64,000 nt of DNA from Saccharomyces paradoxus (GCF_002079055.1 NC_047501.1:1014406-1078405), one strand, 5' to 3'; positions 46,139 through 56,856 are shown, counted from the stretch's first letter. Numbers and translations: made by a program. Notes: generated by a model not told the origin, from the sequence alone.

Positions 46139-46606
46139 AGAATGAAGTGCTAACCATTGTAATGTCTGAACTCTGGAGACCACTTAAACCTCCGCGGCAA
46201 GCCACAACTTAGAAGCTGTCACTTAATTTTGCATAGATAATGTGATGTCGTCTAAGGAAAGGAACTAATGATATATCCCGACATGGTTGCGTGGATATCT
46301 TCTTATAAAGTACACATTGATCAAATTCTTTGTAACGCACTAAACACATACAGTAATAGTAATATTGTAATGCATTATTGTAATAGTAGGATCCTTGCAG
46401 TCATTCATAAAATTACAGCGGTAGACCTCCGCCCAAAATATGAGTTCTTTTATTTTATGAATCTAAATGCAGGCCACATATTTTCATGTAGAAAAGAACT
46501 CGGCCTATGACTATCTGACAACAAAAATTCATGTGACTCGATATCCTCTTCTTATACTTGATGCGTGTATGAAAAACTGAAGTAAAACTTAGAAATACTC
46601 TTCTAA
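46139..46606. other. spacer between delta LTR and DUP240 gene
   Basis: These 468 bp contain one 80-codon plus-strand frame without recognisable features. Nothing further is supported. Confidence 0.4.
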
Positions 46607-47308
46607 TCAAACTGTGATCTCTGGATACTTATCTTCCCAGTACTTGTCAACAGAATCCCTGTAAACGGATAATGCCTTAGAAATATAAGTCCCTAATTCC
46701 ATATTTAACGTACTATTTCCAAAATCATTATTGTTGGTTATCCGATTATCTCTCATCTCCAGATCGGCATTTACATTATTCGTATTAGAGCTCGCAAGGC
46801 GCGGGGCAATCACCAACTTTTTGAAAACCTGATAGCAAGAATTACCATCATAGAAAAAAGATTTATCTGCACATATATCATGGTCATGTACGAATTGGTT
46901 CATTTCATATGCAATGCGGTCCCATGTGCTCATGTCCACATTGGGTTTATGCGTAATAACTTCCGCCAGCAACTTGAACTTACAATCATTATCAAGACAG
47001 CGTAACTTATATTTTGCACAGTTCAAGTACACGAAGAAGCCTAACATGTATGGTAAAATTATAATCGATAGAAACATGAAGGTGATAATCAAACCATTAC
47101 TGTGTGCAGAAGATGCCAAGCAGATTAAGATTATCATAGCCATAATATAAATTACAGTAAAAGGGATAATTATGGTATTCCGTTTGAAGAAATAGGCGCA
47201 TCTGCTGGGGCTTGTATCCCTTGGAAGGATAATGGTCTCAGCTTCACACAGTTTTCCTGGTCCTTCTGCTCTTGTTTTAGAATCGGATAGTAATAATTCT
47301 GAGCTCAT
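46607..47308 (-). CDS. DUP240-family integral membrane protein
   Basis: This 233-residue protein has two adjacent transmembrane segments (about residues 45-67 and 72-95: TIIIPFTVIYIMAMIILICL and the following IIILPYMLGFFVYL helix). The family's conserved blocks follow, including MSTWDRIAYEMNQFV near 125, the CADKSFFYDGNSCYQVFKK block near 145 and a C-terminal YRDSVDKYWEDKYPEI. DUP240 proteins are about 240 residues long with this topology and are found in the ER, Golgi or plasma membrane; some (Mst27, Mst28) bind COPI and COPII coats. S288C has them on chromosomes I, III, VII and VIII but not, as I recall, here. The frame is intact. The paralogue cannot be assigned by eye; YHL044W is the nearest in size and setting. 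Confidence 0.85.
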   Translation of the reverse strand: MSSELLLSDSKTRAEGPGKLCEAETIILPRDTSPSRCAYFFKRNTIIIPFTVIYIMAMIILICLASSAHSNGLIITFMFLSIIILPYMLGFFVYLNCAKYKLRCLDNDCKFKLLAEVITHKPNVDMSTWDRIAYEMNQFVHDHDICADKSFFYDGNSCYQVFKKLVIAPRLASSNTNNVNADLEMRDNRITNNNDFGNSTLNMELGTYISKALSVYRDSVDKYWEDKYPEITV

Positions 47309-47639
47309 TGTGTTAACAGGGCCTCAATTACTTTGATTCTGTCTCCACACCGCAATCAAATTGAAGTTAACATTTATTTTCTCAACCGTTTTACGTTGTT
47401 ATAATTCAGGGCCTGAGAGCGGCAATATCTAGAACTGAGAATGAATATATTTCTTCTGCTCGCATGTTTTTTTCGAGTTTTGGACGCAAGACGGGTAATG
47501 ATTGGGGCCCAAGTGCGTAATCTTGAAGGCGCGGCAGAGATGGCGGCCTCATTATAGTAAGACTAGCTCGCATAACCATCGTATGAACATCATCACGTGT
47601 GCAAATATGATGCTCTATTGCCAACAGTATGAGAAGGGT
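47309..47639. other. sequence between DUP240 gene and X element
   Basis: These 331 bp are the DUP240 upstream region and grade into X-element sequence. No coding feature is seen apart from a 72-codon minus-strand frame without family features. Confidence 0.4.
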
Positions 47640-48049
47640 GGGATGAAATGAGGCTATATTCTAGTGTCCGTTCGATATGTGCCGCTATCATATTGTCATG
47701 CATTGAATGAAGGGTGTTAGGATAATGAGGTCATATATAAAGTTTTAATGTAGTGTCGGTATAAGAATATCACATTATGGGATCTGCACTCATACCATTG
47801 CCGATATGTTAGAAGGTATGCTGATGCTGCATAGTGGCGTTACATAGTGTTGTGATAGAGTGGCAGCATGTGTATATATTGCTATTATGGTATACGGTAT
47901 ATTGTCGTTGCACAGTAGCATCGGATCCAGCACATAACATTGAGTTACGGCGGTACTCAGAGTGGGGCAATTTTAGAGTTGAATAAATGAGATGAAAGGA
48001 TGGCCTGATCATATTTATGATATTTCGCTTATGGTGATATGTAGTATAT

Positions 48050-48060
48050 TTTTATGTTTA
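48050..48060 (+). promoter_or_regulatory. ARS consensus sequence in X core
   Basis: TTTTATGTTTA matches WTTTATRTTTW at all eleven positions. ORC binding here is expected from X-element biology; firing is not shown. Confidence 0.75.
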
Positions 48061-48268
48061 GGTGATTTTAGTGGTGATTATTTGGTGGTATTTATATTAG
48101 TACATATAAAATGGGTAGTGGATATTTGTTTAAAAACGTTATAAAGCATGAAGTTAAGAGTATTTATATGATAATTGAGGTTGTGTGATCAGTTATAGAT
48201 ATTAAAATGTGGATAATCGTGGGTGTTATGGGTAAATGGCACAGGGTATAAACCGCTGAGGCAAGTGC

Positions 48269-48281
48269 CGTGTATGATGAT
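48269..48281 (-). promoter_or_regulatory. Abf1 binding site in X core
   Basis: On the minus strand ATCATCATACACG fits RTCRYNNNNNACG. An ACS-Abf1 pair is standard for X cores. Confidence 0.75.
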
Positions 48282-48421
48282 GTGGTGTTGTATATGGTAC
48301 TGATCGAGTAGAAGATAGCTTAGTGTAGAGGATTATGGCGGGGTAAGTTGGGGTGATGTGTTCTATAGCGTCCGTGTGCGTATGCGATATTGTTAAATAA
48401 ATGAAGGTGAGTATGGTAGAT

Positions 48422-49645
48422 TTAGGAATGTGGTTGTGATAGTTGGAGGTGGTATTGTTTGGGGATGTGGAAGGTATAGTGGAGAGTGTTGACTGGTAAA
48501 TCAGGGACGTAGGATACGTCATTTAATTGAACAGTGCCGATGTTTACAGTCCCGGAGCCCATGATGGGTATGGAACCGCCGACTCCTCTGACAAAGTCTT
48601 TCTTAGAGGATCTAGTAAATGATGAGAACATAGAACGGTCGTGGCACATGTGTGAAGTACATCCTGTGTCAAAAATCCAATCTGAGGATTTGGTAGCTGG
48701 GACGGTCGAAGATAACATACAGAGCCAGGACTTTGGTGTTATCTGTACTGCTGTTTGGCCTTGTGTTTCATAGTCAGGAATCGCAACACTAGCAGATGAA
48801 GATCTATTCTTCTTGTCATTAGGATATAATTTAAAGATTCTGGCTTCTGGTATTCTTCTTTTAAGCAGAGAACAGTTGCTTAAGCGATGATCAGCCCCAC
48901 AAATTATACATCCCTTATTTCCTTTCTTTTGATAGCTTCTTCTGTCTTGTGCAACCAATGCATCTGAGACTGAAGATAATGAATTCGATGACGCCTTTAA
49001 TTTACAGAATCTAATGACTTGTGACAGCTGAAGAGCTTTAGAGTCACCGAATTTCTCGTGGAATGATTCCTTTAAGTCGGGTAAGAAGGTCATTAATAGC
49101 AACGCGATATTGGTATCGCGTCTTTTCTTTTTGTCCTGTTCTTCGCTATTGTCTTCAAGCATTGTGAATAGGGTTTTCAAAAAGGAAGCGATTTCATCTA
49201 CAGGCTTGGAAGATATATTTGGTAAGTCCTCTATAAGAGTAAGCCTGGATCCAATAGTAACTTCATTATAGTTTTCTTCGAAGTGCGAGAAAATATCATA
49301 AGCAGAGACCCTTCCAAGCGAATCATCACATATCCAGTTCATTTCACATGCAGCTTCACCCACGATAGTTTTCTTGTAGAGCTTTACCAGGAAACTGTTA
49401 AATACGGTTTTGACAAAGCTTTCATCATTCGCGCTGAGATTGTAATCCCTTTTCATTGATTGGATATCTCCGGTATGAACGAATTCGTTCATATATTCGT
49501 TAGCATATTCAGCAGCGGTCTCGATACCGTACAGCCACTGTTTATAATTGTTGGGATTAGATAGATTAATTATGGTCTCAGAAGCATTGCTCTCAGGGCT
49601 CATAACCTGTTGACGTAATGAATTACGATCTAGCTTATATGTCAT
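48422..49645 (-). pseudogene. Ty5 Gag and protease reading frame, C-terminally truncated
   Basis: The frame opens inside the LTR, as is normal for Ty5, and stays open for 407 codons. The first about 385 are Ty5 and the last 22 or so are read-through into X sequence. A Gag region comes first, then a zinc knuckle CIICGADHRLSNC near residue 240 and a retroviral aspartic protease active site DWIFDTGCTSHMC near 320. The frame ends at about the protease flap region (DVSYVPDLPVN). All downstream pol domains are absent. The Gag part is uninterrupted and might still be expressed as a truncated Gag, though the locus is expected to be silenced. Confidence 0.88.
49596..49607 (-). other. Ty5 primer binding site for initiator tRNA-Met half-molecule
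   Basis: The plus strand reads GGGCTCATAACC immediately beside the LTR. This equals the anticodon-stem-loop segment of initiator tRNA-Met, so the element RNA carries its complement. Ty5, like copia, primes reverse transcription from this internal site. Confidence 0.88.
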
Positions 49646-49858
49646 AATGTTGTAAGTTTATTGGACATTTCTATATGTTATGTAAATGTAAGAATTACAT
49701 AGGTACTACTCTTGTACACAGAAACTATGGTTTCTTAAGTACTGTCGGATCAGAGGTTTGCTGCTCTATGTTTTCCTTGTCTAAAACATTACTGAAACAA
49801 TTCTGAAACAGTACTGAAACATTACCCATATCATGCTTTTGGGTTATCACATTCAACA
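49608..49858 (-). repeat. Ty5 5' long terminal repeat
   Basis: This 251-bp repeat has the terminal inverted bases TGTTG...CAACA. In element orientation it runs from 49858 to 49608 and contains the start codon of the Ty5 frame at 49645. The length is that of a full Ty5 LTR. The upstream half includes repeated TGTTTCAG units. Confidence 0.93.
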
Positions 49859-49862
49859 GTTT

Positions 49863-49907
49863 GATTTGTTTACATCTGATTTGTTTACGTTAGATCTGTT
49901 TACATGT
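49863..49907 (+). repeat. three 15-bp tandem units, each with TGTTTAC
   Basis: TGTTTAC recurs at 49867, 49882 and 49897, exactly 15 bp apart, within GATTTGTTTACATCT-like units. The complement GTAAACA fits the forkhead (Fkh1/Fkh2) consensus. It lies just outside the Ty5 5' LTR, at the start of the distal X sequence. Confidence 0.7.
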
Positions 49908-50208
49908 GGTATGTAGTGTTATAGTAAGGACGACATGGTAGATGGGGAAAGGTAGATGGATAGTAGGGTAAGTGGTAGTGAGAGTTGGATATTGGATATT
50001 GGGAAGGGGATAGATGGTGGTTGGGGAGTGGTGATAAATAGTCGGATGATAGATGGTGGTTAGAGGTGGTGGAGTGGGAGAATGGGGCAGGGCATGGGGT
50101 GGTGAGGTAAGTGCCGTGAATTGTGATGTGGGAGAGGTAGGGTAAGAGGGTGTAAGATGAGAAGAGATAGAGGAGGGTAAGTTGAGATGGGGATAGGAAG
50201 GGATGGAG
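49908..50208 (+). repeat. X element combinatorial repeats
   Basis: This G-rich segment is full of GGTAGATGG, GGTGG, GGTAAG and GGATAGG-like words. It lies between the X core (interrupted by Ty5) and the TTAGGG array, which is the standard position of X combinatorial (STR) repeats. Boundaries of individual A-D units cannot be fixed by eye. Confidence 0.75.
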
Positions 50209-50238
50209 TTAGGGTTAGGGTTAGGGTTAGTGTTAGGG
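50209..50238 (+). repeat. vertebrate-type TTAGGG array (Tbf1 sites)
   Basis: Five hexamers occur in a row, four perfect TTAGGG and one TTAGTG. In yeast such subtelomeric repeats bind Tbf1 and limit spread of silencing. Confidence 0.9.
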
Positions 50239-50412
50239 TGTGGGTGTGGTGTGTGGGTGGGTGTGGGTGTGGGTGTGGTGTGGGTGTGGGTGTGGGTGTG
50301 GTGTGTGGGTGTGGTTGTGTGGGTGTGGTGTGGGTGTGGGTGTGGGTGTGGTGTGTGTGGGTGTGGGTGTGGTGTGTGGGTGTGGTGTGGGTGTGGGTGT
50401 GGGTGTGGTGTG
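50239..50412 (+). repeat. internal telomeric TG1-3 tract between X and proximal Y'
   Basis: This is a 174-bp uninterrupted TG1-3 repeat (TGTGGGTGTGG-type). It contains Rap1-type GGTGTGTGGGTGT words. Open frames encoding His/Thr/Pro repeats on both strands are artefacts of the repeat. Confidence 0.93.
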
Positions 50413-50931
50413 TATATATATGTCACTGTATTGCATGCTGGATGGTGTTAGACAAGGCCGTAGGGACATATAGCATCTAGGAAGTAACCTTGTACGAAAA
50501 TAGGCATTATTTCCTGTTTAGGCGATTGTGACGCAGATTTTAGTCCAACGATCTAGCGTCAAGGAATTTTTTTATAGTGGGACATTGCACCAAGGAAGTA
50601 ATTTGATACGTCGTTGGTGAATGGGTCTGTTTTCTTATTCGGCGGGGTAATACATTTTTGGGGGAAGTTTGTCTGTCTGACGCGCCATATGTAGGTACGC
50701 CAAAAAGGGCTCCTCTACTTCGAAGCGCGAGGTCGTATACCTAATAAGGAAATGTAATTTATAACTTTTTATTATATTGGTCTTTTCGAGAGCGGAAGAA
50801 GTTGTAGGCTAAGCGCAGGCTAAGCGTAGGTCCATGTTTAAAGTATCCAAGAGAATATCCACGAAGCGGCTGAGCAACGAACAGAATCCTGGTTCTCCTC
50901 GACTAAGCAGATAGTTAAGATACTGTGCACC

Positions 50932-53900
50932 ATGGAAATTGAAAACGAAAGTACGTACCGAGTACTTTATTTTTGCAGGCCGGAAATCAAGGATGAATGA
51001 GACATCCTTCTGTTTTCTATGTTGTGCTTGAAGGGGACAGACAGTCCCTTATCTTAGTGAGATTTCTTATTAACTGAATTTTCTTTGCTGCTGCTAGAGA
51101 TTCTGCATCTTCTCAATAGCTTAATTATTACATTCTTAGATGATGATAAGACGGAAACTGGACAATCTTTTGTTTATATTGATGGATTTCTTGTCAAAAA
51201 GCATAACAATCAACATACTATTGTTAATTTCGAAACTTACAAAAATAAAATGAAAGTTTCCGATAGGCGTAAGTTTGAAAAAGCAAACTTTGACGAGTTT
51301 GAGTCGGCTCTAAATAACAAAAACGACTTGGTACATTGTCCCTCAATAACTTTATTTGAATCGATCCCCACGGAAGTGCGGTCATTCTACGAAGACGAAA
51401 AGTCTGGTCTAATCAAAGTGGTAAAATTCAGAACTGGTGCAATGGATAGGAAAAGGTCTTTTGAAAAAATAGTCATTTCCGTCATGGTCGGGAAAAATGT
51501 ACAAAAGTTCCTGACGTTTGTTGAAGACGAACCAGATTTCCAGGGCGGACCAATCCCTTCAAAGTATCTTATTCCCAAGAAAATCAACTTGATGGTCTAC
51601 ACGTTGTTTCAAGTGCATACTTTGAAATTCAATAGAAAGGATTACGATACCCTTTCTCTTTTTTACCTCAACAGAGGATACTATAATGAGTTGAGTTTCC
51701 GTGTCCTGGAACGTTGTTACGAAACAGCAAGTGCCAGGCCGAACGACAGCTCTACGATGCGTACTTTCACCAACTTTGTTTCTGGCACACCTATTGTAAG
51801 GAATCTTCAGAAAAGCACCATAAGGAAATATGGATACAATTTGGCACCCTATATGTTTTTGTTACTACACGTAGATGAGCTATCGATTTTTTCCGCATAT
51901 CAAGCAAGTCTACCTGGTGAAAAGAAGGTCGACACAGAGCGGCTGAAGCGTGATCTATGCCCACGTAAACCCACTGAGATAAAATACTTTTCACAGATAT
52001 GTAACGATATGATGAACAAAAAAGACCGATTGGGTGATATTTTGCATATTATCTTGCGAGCATGTGCGCTTAATTTTGGGGCAGGTCCCCGTGGTGGCGC
52101 TGGTGACGAAGAGGATCGATCTATTACGAATGAAGAACCCATTATTCCCTCTGTGGACGAGCATGGCTTGAAAGTATGTAAGTTGCGCAGTCCTAACACT
52201 CCACGAAGACTCAGAAAAACACTAGATGCCGTGAAAGCTTTATTGGTGTCGTCTTGTGCTTGTACCGCAAGGGATTTAGATATATTTGATGACAACAACG
52301 GCGTTGCAATGTGGAAATGGATCAAAATTCTGTACCACGAAGTAGCGCGGGAAACCACGCTGAAGGACTCTTATAGAATAACTTTGGTACCTTCTTCTGA
52401 TGGTATATCAGTATGTGGAAAACTTTTTAATCGCGAGTATGTCCGCGGCTTTTACTTTGCATGCAAGGCTCAGTTCGATAACCTTTGGGGAGAGTTGAAC
52501 AACTGCTTTTATATGCCTACAGTGGTTGATATTGCCGGCCTCATTTTGCGTAATCGAGAAGTTTTGTTCAGAGAGCCAAAGCGAGGAATTGACGAGTATC
52601 TGGAAAACGATTCTTTTCTTCAAATGATACCTGTTAAATATCGTGAAATTGTGCTGCCCAAGTTGAGAAGAGATACTAACAAAATGACCGCGGCTCTTAA
52701 AAATAAAGTCACTGTTGCAATTGACGAGCTTACGGTGCCACTTATGTGGATGGTCCATTTTGCCGTAGGATACCCTTACCGTTATCCAGAGCTTCAGCTA
52801 CTCGCTTTTGCCGGTCCTCAGCGCAACGTATACGTCGACGATACAACAAGACGCATCCAACTGTACACTGATTACAACAAGAACGGTTCATCGGAGCCTC
52901 GACTAAAGACGCTTGACGGACTCACTTCAGATTACGTGTTTTATTTTGTCACTGTGCTAAGGCAAATGCAAATATGTGCGCTTGGTAACAGTTATGACGC
53001 TTTTAATCATGATCCTTGGATGGATGTGGTGGGATTTGAGGATCCAGATCAAGTAACAAATCGAGACATTTCGAGGATAGTTTTGTATTCCTACATGTTT
53101 CTGAATACCGCGAAGGGCTGTCTGGTTGAATACGCAACTTTTCGGCAGTACATGAGGGAACTTCCGAAGAATGCACCTCAGAAGCTGAATTTTCGGGAGA
53201 TGCGTCAGGGGTTGATTGCCCTAGGACGGCACTGCGTAGGTAGCAGATTTGAAACAGATTTGTACGAGTCGGCGACGAGTGAACTCATGGCCAATCATTC
53301 CGTTCAAACAGGGCGAAATATTTACGGTGTGGATTCCTTTTCGTTAACTAGTGTCAGTGGGACGACCGCCACTTTATTGCAGGAACGAGCTTCCGAGCGC
53401 TGGATTCAATGGTTAGGCCTTGAAAGCGACTACCATTGTTCATTCTCTAGTACTCGGAATGCGGAAGACGTAGTGGCAGGTGAGGCGGCGAGTTCAGATC
53501 ATCATCAAAAAATTTCAAGAGTAACGCGAAAAAGGCCCCGAGAGCCCAAGAGTACAAACGATATCCTCGTCGCAGGCCAGAAACTCTTTGGCAGCTCCTT
53601 TGAATTCAGGGACTTGCATCAGTTGCGCTTATGTCATGAAATATACATGGCAGACACACCCTCTGTGGCAGTACAGGCCCCACCGGGCTATGGTAAGACG
53701 GAGTTATTTCATCTCCCCTTGATAGCACTGGCGTCTAAGGGCGACGTGAAATATGTGTCGTTTCTGTTTGTACCGTACACAGTGTTGCTTGCTAATTGCA
53801 TGATCAGGTTGGGCCGATGCGGTTGCTTGAATGTGGCCCCTGTAAGAAACTTTATTGAAGAAGGTTACGATGGCGTTACTGATTTATACGTGGGGATCTA

Positions 53901-56661
53901 CGATGATCTTGCTAGCACTAATTTCACAGACAGGATAGCTGCGTGGGAGAATATTATTGAGTGCACCTTTAGGACCAACAACGTAAAATTGGGTTACCTC
54001 ATTGTAGATGAGTTTCACAACTTTGAAACGGAGGTCTACCGGCAGTCGCAATTTGGGGGCATAACTAACCTTGATTTTGACGCTTTTGAGAAAGCAATCT
54101 TTTTGAGCGGCACAGCCCCTGAGGCTGTAGCTGATGCTGCGTTGCAGCGTGTTGGGCTTACGGGACTGGCCAAGAAATCGATGGACATCAACGAGCTCAA
54201 ACGGTCGGAAGATCTCAGCAGAGGTCTATCCAGCTATCCAACACGGATGTTTAATCTAATCAAGGAGAAATCCGAGGTGCCTTTAGGGCATGTTCATAAA
54301 ATTTGGAAGAAAGTGGAATCACAGCCCGAAGAAGCACTGAAGCTTCTTTTAGCCCTGTTTGAAATTGAACCAGAGTCGAAGGCCATTGTAGTTGCAAGCA
54401 CAACCAACCAAGTGGAAGAATTGGCCCGCTCTTGGAGAAAGTATTTTAGGGTGGTATGGATACACGGGAAGCTGGGTGCTGCAGAAAAGGTGTCTCGCAC
54501 AAAGGAGTTTGTCACTGACGGTAGCATGCGAGTTCTCATCGGAACGAAATTAGTGACTGAAGGAATTGACATTAAGCAATTGATGATGGTGATCATGCTT
54601 GATAATAGACTTAATATTATTGAGCTCATTCAAGGCGTAGGGAGACTAAGAGATGGGGGCCTCTGTTATCTATTATCTAGAAAAAACAGTTGGGCGGCAA
54701 GGAATCGTAAGGGTGAATTACCACCAATTAAGGAAGGCTGTATAACCGAACAGGTACGCGAGTTCTATGGACTTGAATCAAAGAAAGGAAAAAAGGGCCA
54801 GCATGTTGGATGCTGTGGCTCCAGGACAGACCTGTCTGCTGACACAGTGGAACTGATAGAAAGAATGGACAGATTGGCTGAAAATCAGGCGACAGCTTCC
54901 ATGTCGATCGTTGCGTTACCGTCTAGCTTCCAGGAGAGCAATAGCAGTGACAGGTACAGAAAGTATTGCAGCAGTGATGAGGACAGCAACACGTGCATTC
55001 ATGGTAGTACTAATGCCAGTACTAACGCCAGTACTAATGCGACTACCACTGCTAGTACCAACGCCAGGACTAATGCGACTACCAATGCTAGTACTAATGC
55101 GACTACCAATGCCAGTACCAATGCGACTACCAACTCCAGCACTAATGCCAGTACCAATGCGACTACCAACTCCAGCACTAATGCTACTACCACTGCCAGC
55201 ACCAACGTCAGGACTAGTGCTACTACCACTGCCAGCATCAACGTCAGGACTAGTGCTACTACCACTGAAAGTACCAACTCCAGCACTAATGCGACTACCA
55301 CTGCCAGCATCAACGTCAGGACTAATGCTACTACCACTGAAAGTACCAACTCCAACACTAGTGCTACTACCACCGAAAGTACCAACTCCAACACTAGTGC
55401 TACTACCACTGCTAGCACCAACTCCAGCACTAATGCTACTACCACTGAAAGTACCAACGCTAGTGCCAAGGAGGACGCCAATAAAGATGGCAATGCTGAG
55501 GATAATGGATTCCATCCAGTCACCGACATTAACAAAGAGCCGTATAAGCGGAAAGGGAGTCAAATGGTTTTGCTAGAGAGAAAGAAACTGAAAGCACAAT
55601 TTCCCAATACTTCCGAGAATATGAATGTCTTACAGTTTCTTGGATTTCGGTCTGACGAAATTAAACATCTTTTCCTCTATGGTATTGACATATACTTCTG
55701 CCCAGAGGGCGTATTCACACAATACGGATTATGCAAGGGCTGTCAAAAGATGTTCGAGCTCTGTGTCTGTTGGGCTGGCCAGAAAGTATCGTATCGGAGG
55801 ATGGCTTGGGAAGCACTAGCTGTGGAGAGAATGCTGCGAAATGACGAGGAATACAAAGAATACTTGGAAGACATCGAGCCATATCATGGGGACCCTGTAG
55901 GATATTTGAAATATTTTAGCGTAAAAAGGAGAGAGATCTACTCTCAGATACAGAGAAATTATGCTTGGTACCTGGCCATTACTAGAAGAAGAGAAACAAT
56001 TAGTGTATTGGATTCGACAAGAGGCAAGCAAGGGAGCCAAGTTTTCCGCATGTCTGGAAGGCAGATCAAAGAGTTGTATTATAAAGTATGGAGCAACTTG
56101 CGTGAATCGAAGACAGAGGTACTGCAGTACTTTTTGAACTGGGACGAGAAAAAGTGCCAGGAAGAATGGGAGGCAAAAGACGATACGGTCTTTGTGGAAG
56201 CGCTCGAGAAAGTTGGAGTTTTTCAGCGTTTGCGTTCCATGACGAGCGCTGGACTGCAGGGTCCGCAGTACGTCAAGCTGCAGTTTAGCAGGCATCATCG
56301 GCAGTTGAGGAGCAGATATGAATTAAGTCTAGGAATGCACTTGCGAGATCAGATTGCGCTGGGAGTTACCCCATCTAAAGTGCCGCATTGGACGGCATTC
56401 CTGTCGATGCTGATAGGGCTGTTCTACAATAAAATATTTCGGCAGAAACTGGAGTATCTTTTGGAGCAGATTTCGGAGGTGTGGTTGCTACCACATTGGG
56501 TTGATTTAGCAAACGTTGAAGTTCTCGCTGCAGATAACACGAGGGTACCGCTGTACATGCTGATGGTAGCGGTTCACAAAGAGCTGGATAGCGATGATGT
56601 TCCAGACGGTAGATTTGATATATTATTATGTAGAGATTCGAGCAGAGAAGTTGGAGAGTGA
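50932..56661 (+). CDS. YRF1: Y' element ATP-dependent DNA helicase (spliced)
   Basis: The gene is best read as two exons, 50932-50950 and 51098-56661, giving 1,860 residues starting MEIENEK, close to the known 1,859 for long YRF1 proteins. Helicase motifs: Walker [10 protein letters not shown] near residue 868, DEFH box (VDEFHNF) near 976, SGTAP near 1015 and [10 protein letters not shown] near 1190. A Thr/Asn/Ser/Ala-rich stretch encoded by 36-bp repeats follows (about 1305-1460), and a Cys-rich [13 protein letters not shown] segment lies near 1550. Y' helicases are induced in telomerase-deficient survivors. The frame is intact. Members at different ends are nearly identical, so no copy number is assigned. 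Confidence 0.93.
50951..51097 (+). other. candidate spliceosomal intron in the Y' helicase gene
   Basis: The 147-bp intron has 5' splice site GTACGT, branch-like TATTAAC at 51068-51074 and 3' splice site CTAG, with 23 nt between branch and acceptor. Removal joins a 19-nt first exon in frame to the long exon. All signals depart slightly from the yeast optimum (GTATGT, TACTAAC), so splicing may be inefficient; without it the main frame would start at an internal ATG. Confidence 0.65.
55004..55466 (+). repeat. 36-bp minisatellite inside the Y' helicase gene
   Basis: About twelve to thirteen 36-bp units (12 codons each) encode Thr, Asn, Ser and Ala, such as [12 protein letters not shown]. Every unit keeps the frame. 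This is the known variable-number repeat of Y' elements. Confidence 0.88.
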
Positions 56662-56845
56662 AGGAAATTGTTGTTACGAAAGTCACTGATTATGTATTGT
56701 GTAGTATAGTATATTGTAAGAAATTTTTTTTGTAGGGAATATGCGTTTTGATGTAGTATTTCACTGTTTTGATTTAGTGTTTGTTGCACGGCAGTGGCGA
56801 GAGACAAGTGCGAAAGAGTAGGATAAAAAGACAATCTATAAAAAG

Positions 56846-56856
56846 TAAACATAAAA
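56846..56856 (-). promoter_or_regulatory. ARS consensus in proximal Y'
   Basis: The minus strand reads TTTTATGTTTA, an 11-of-11 ACS match, about 190 bp after the helicase stop. Y' elements carry an ARS in this position. Confidence 0.75.

Larger units (their letters stand above)
47640..48487 (+). repeat. subtelomeric X element core
   Basis: This low-coding-potential segment has the signature contents of an X core: an 11-of-11 ARS consensus at 48050-48060 and an Abf1 site about 210 bp further, followed after the Ty5 insert by X combinatorial repeats, TTAGGG and TG1-3 repeats. Its left boundary is approximate; classic cores are about half a kilobase, so part of the left end may be flank. Its right end is cut by the Ty5 fragment. 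X cores recruit ORC, Abf1 and Sir proteins and nucleate silent chromatin. Confidence 0.75.
48488..49858 (-). mobile_element. 5' part of a Ty5 retrotransposon inserted in the X element
   Basis: A Ty5 copy on the minus strand has a complete 251-bp 5' LTR, an adjacent primer binding site and about 1.1 kb of gag-protease coding sequence, then stops at 48488 where X-type sequence resumes. Integrase, reverse transcriptase, RNase H and the 3' LTR are missing, so it cannot move by itself. The bases beside the LTR (CAAAC in element orientation) do not match those beyond the truncation (CTCTC), so there is no simple target duplication. Ty5 integrates into silent chromatin, and X elements are known targets; it is active in S. 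paradoxus and only remnants occur in S. cerevisiae. Confidence 0.93.

Noticed and set aside
47640-48487. Possible second complete X element on the far side of Ty5
   Set aside because: Only one ACS/Abf1 pair is present, left of Ty5, and the right side has combinatorial repeats only, so this is one X element interrupted by Ty5.
50187-50480. Cys/Gly/Val- and His/Thr/Pro-repeat open frames through the TG1-3 tract
   Set aside because: They are translation of telomere repeat; composition is fixed by the repeat and no start context or homologue is expected. The same holds for 56941-57419.
54911-55576. Long plus- and minus-strand frames across the Y' minisatellite
   Set aside because: A 36-bp repeat keeps every frame open if one unit lacks stops; the helicase frame explains the sequence.
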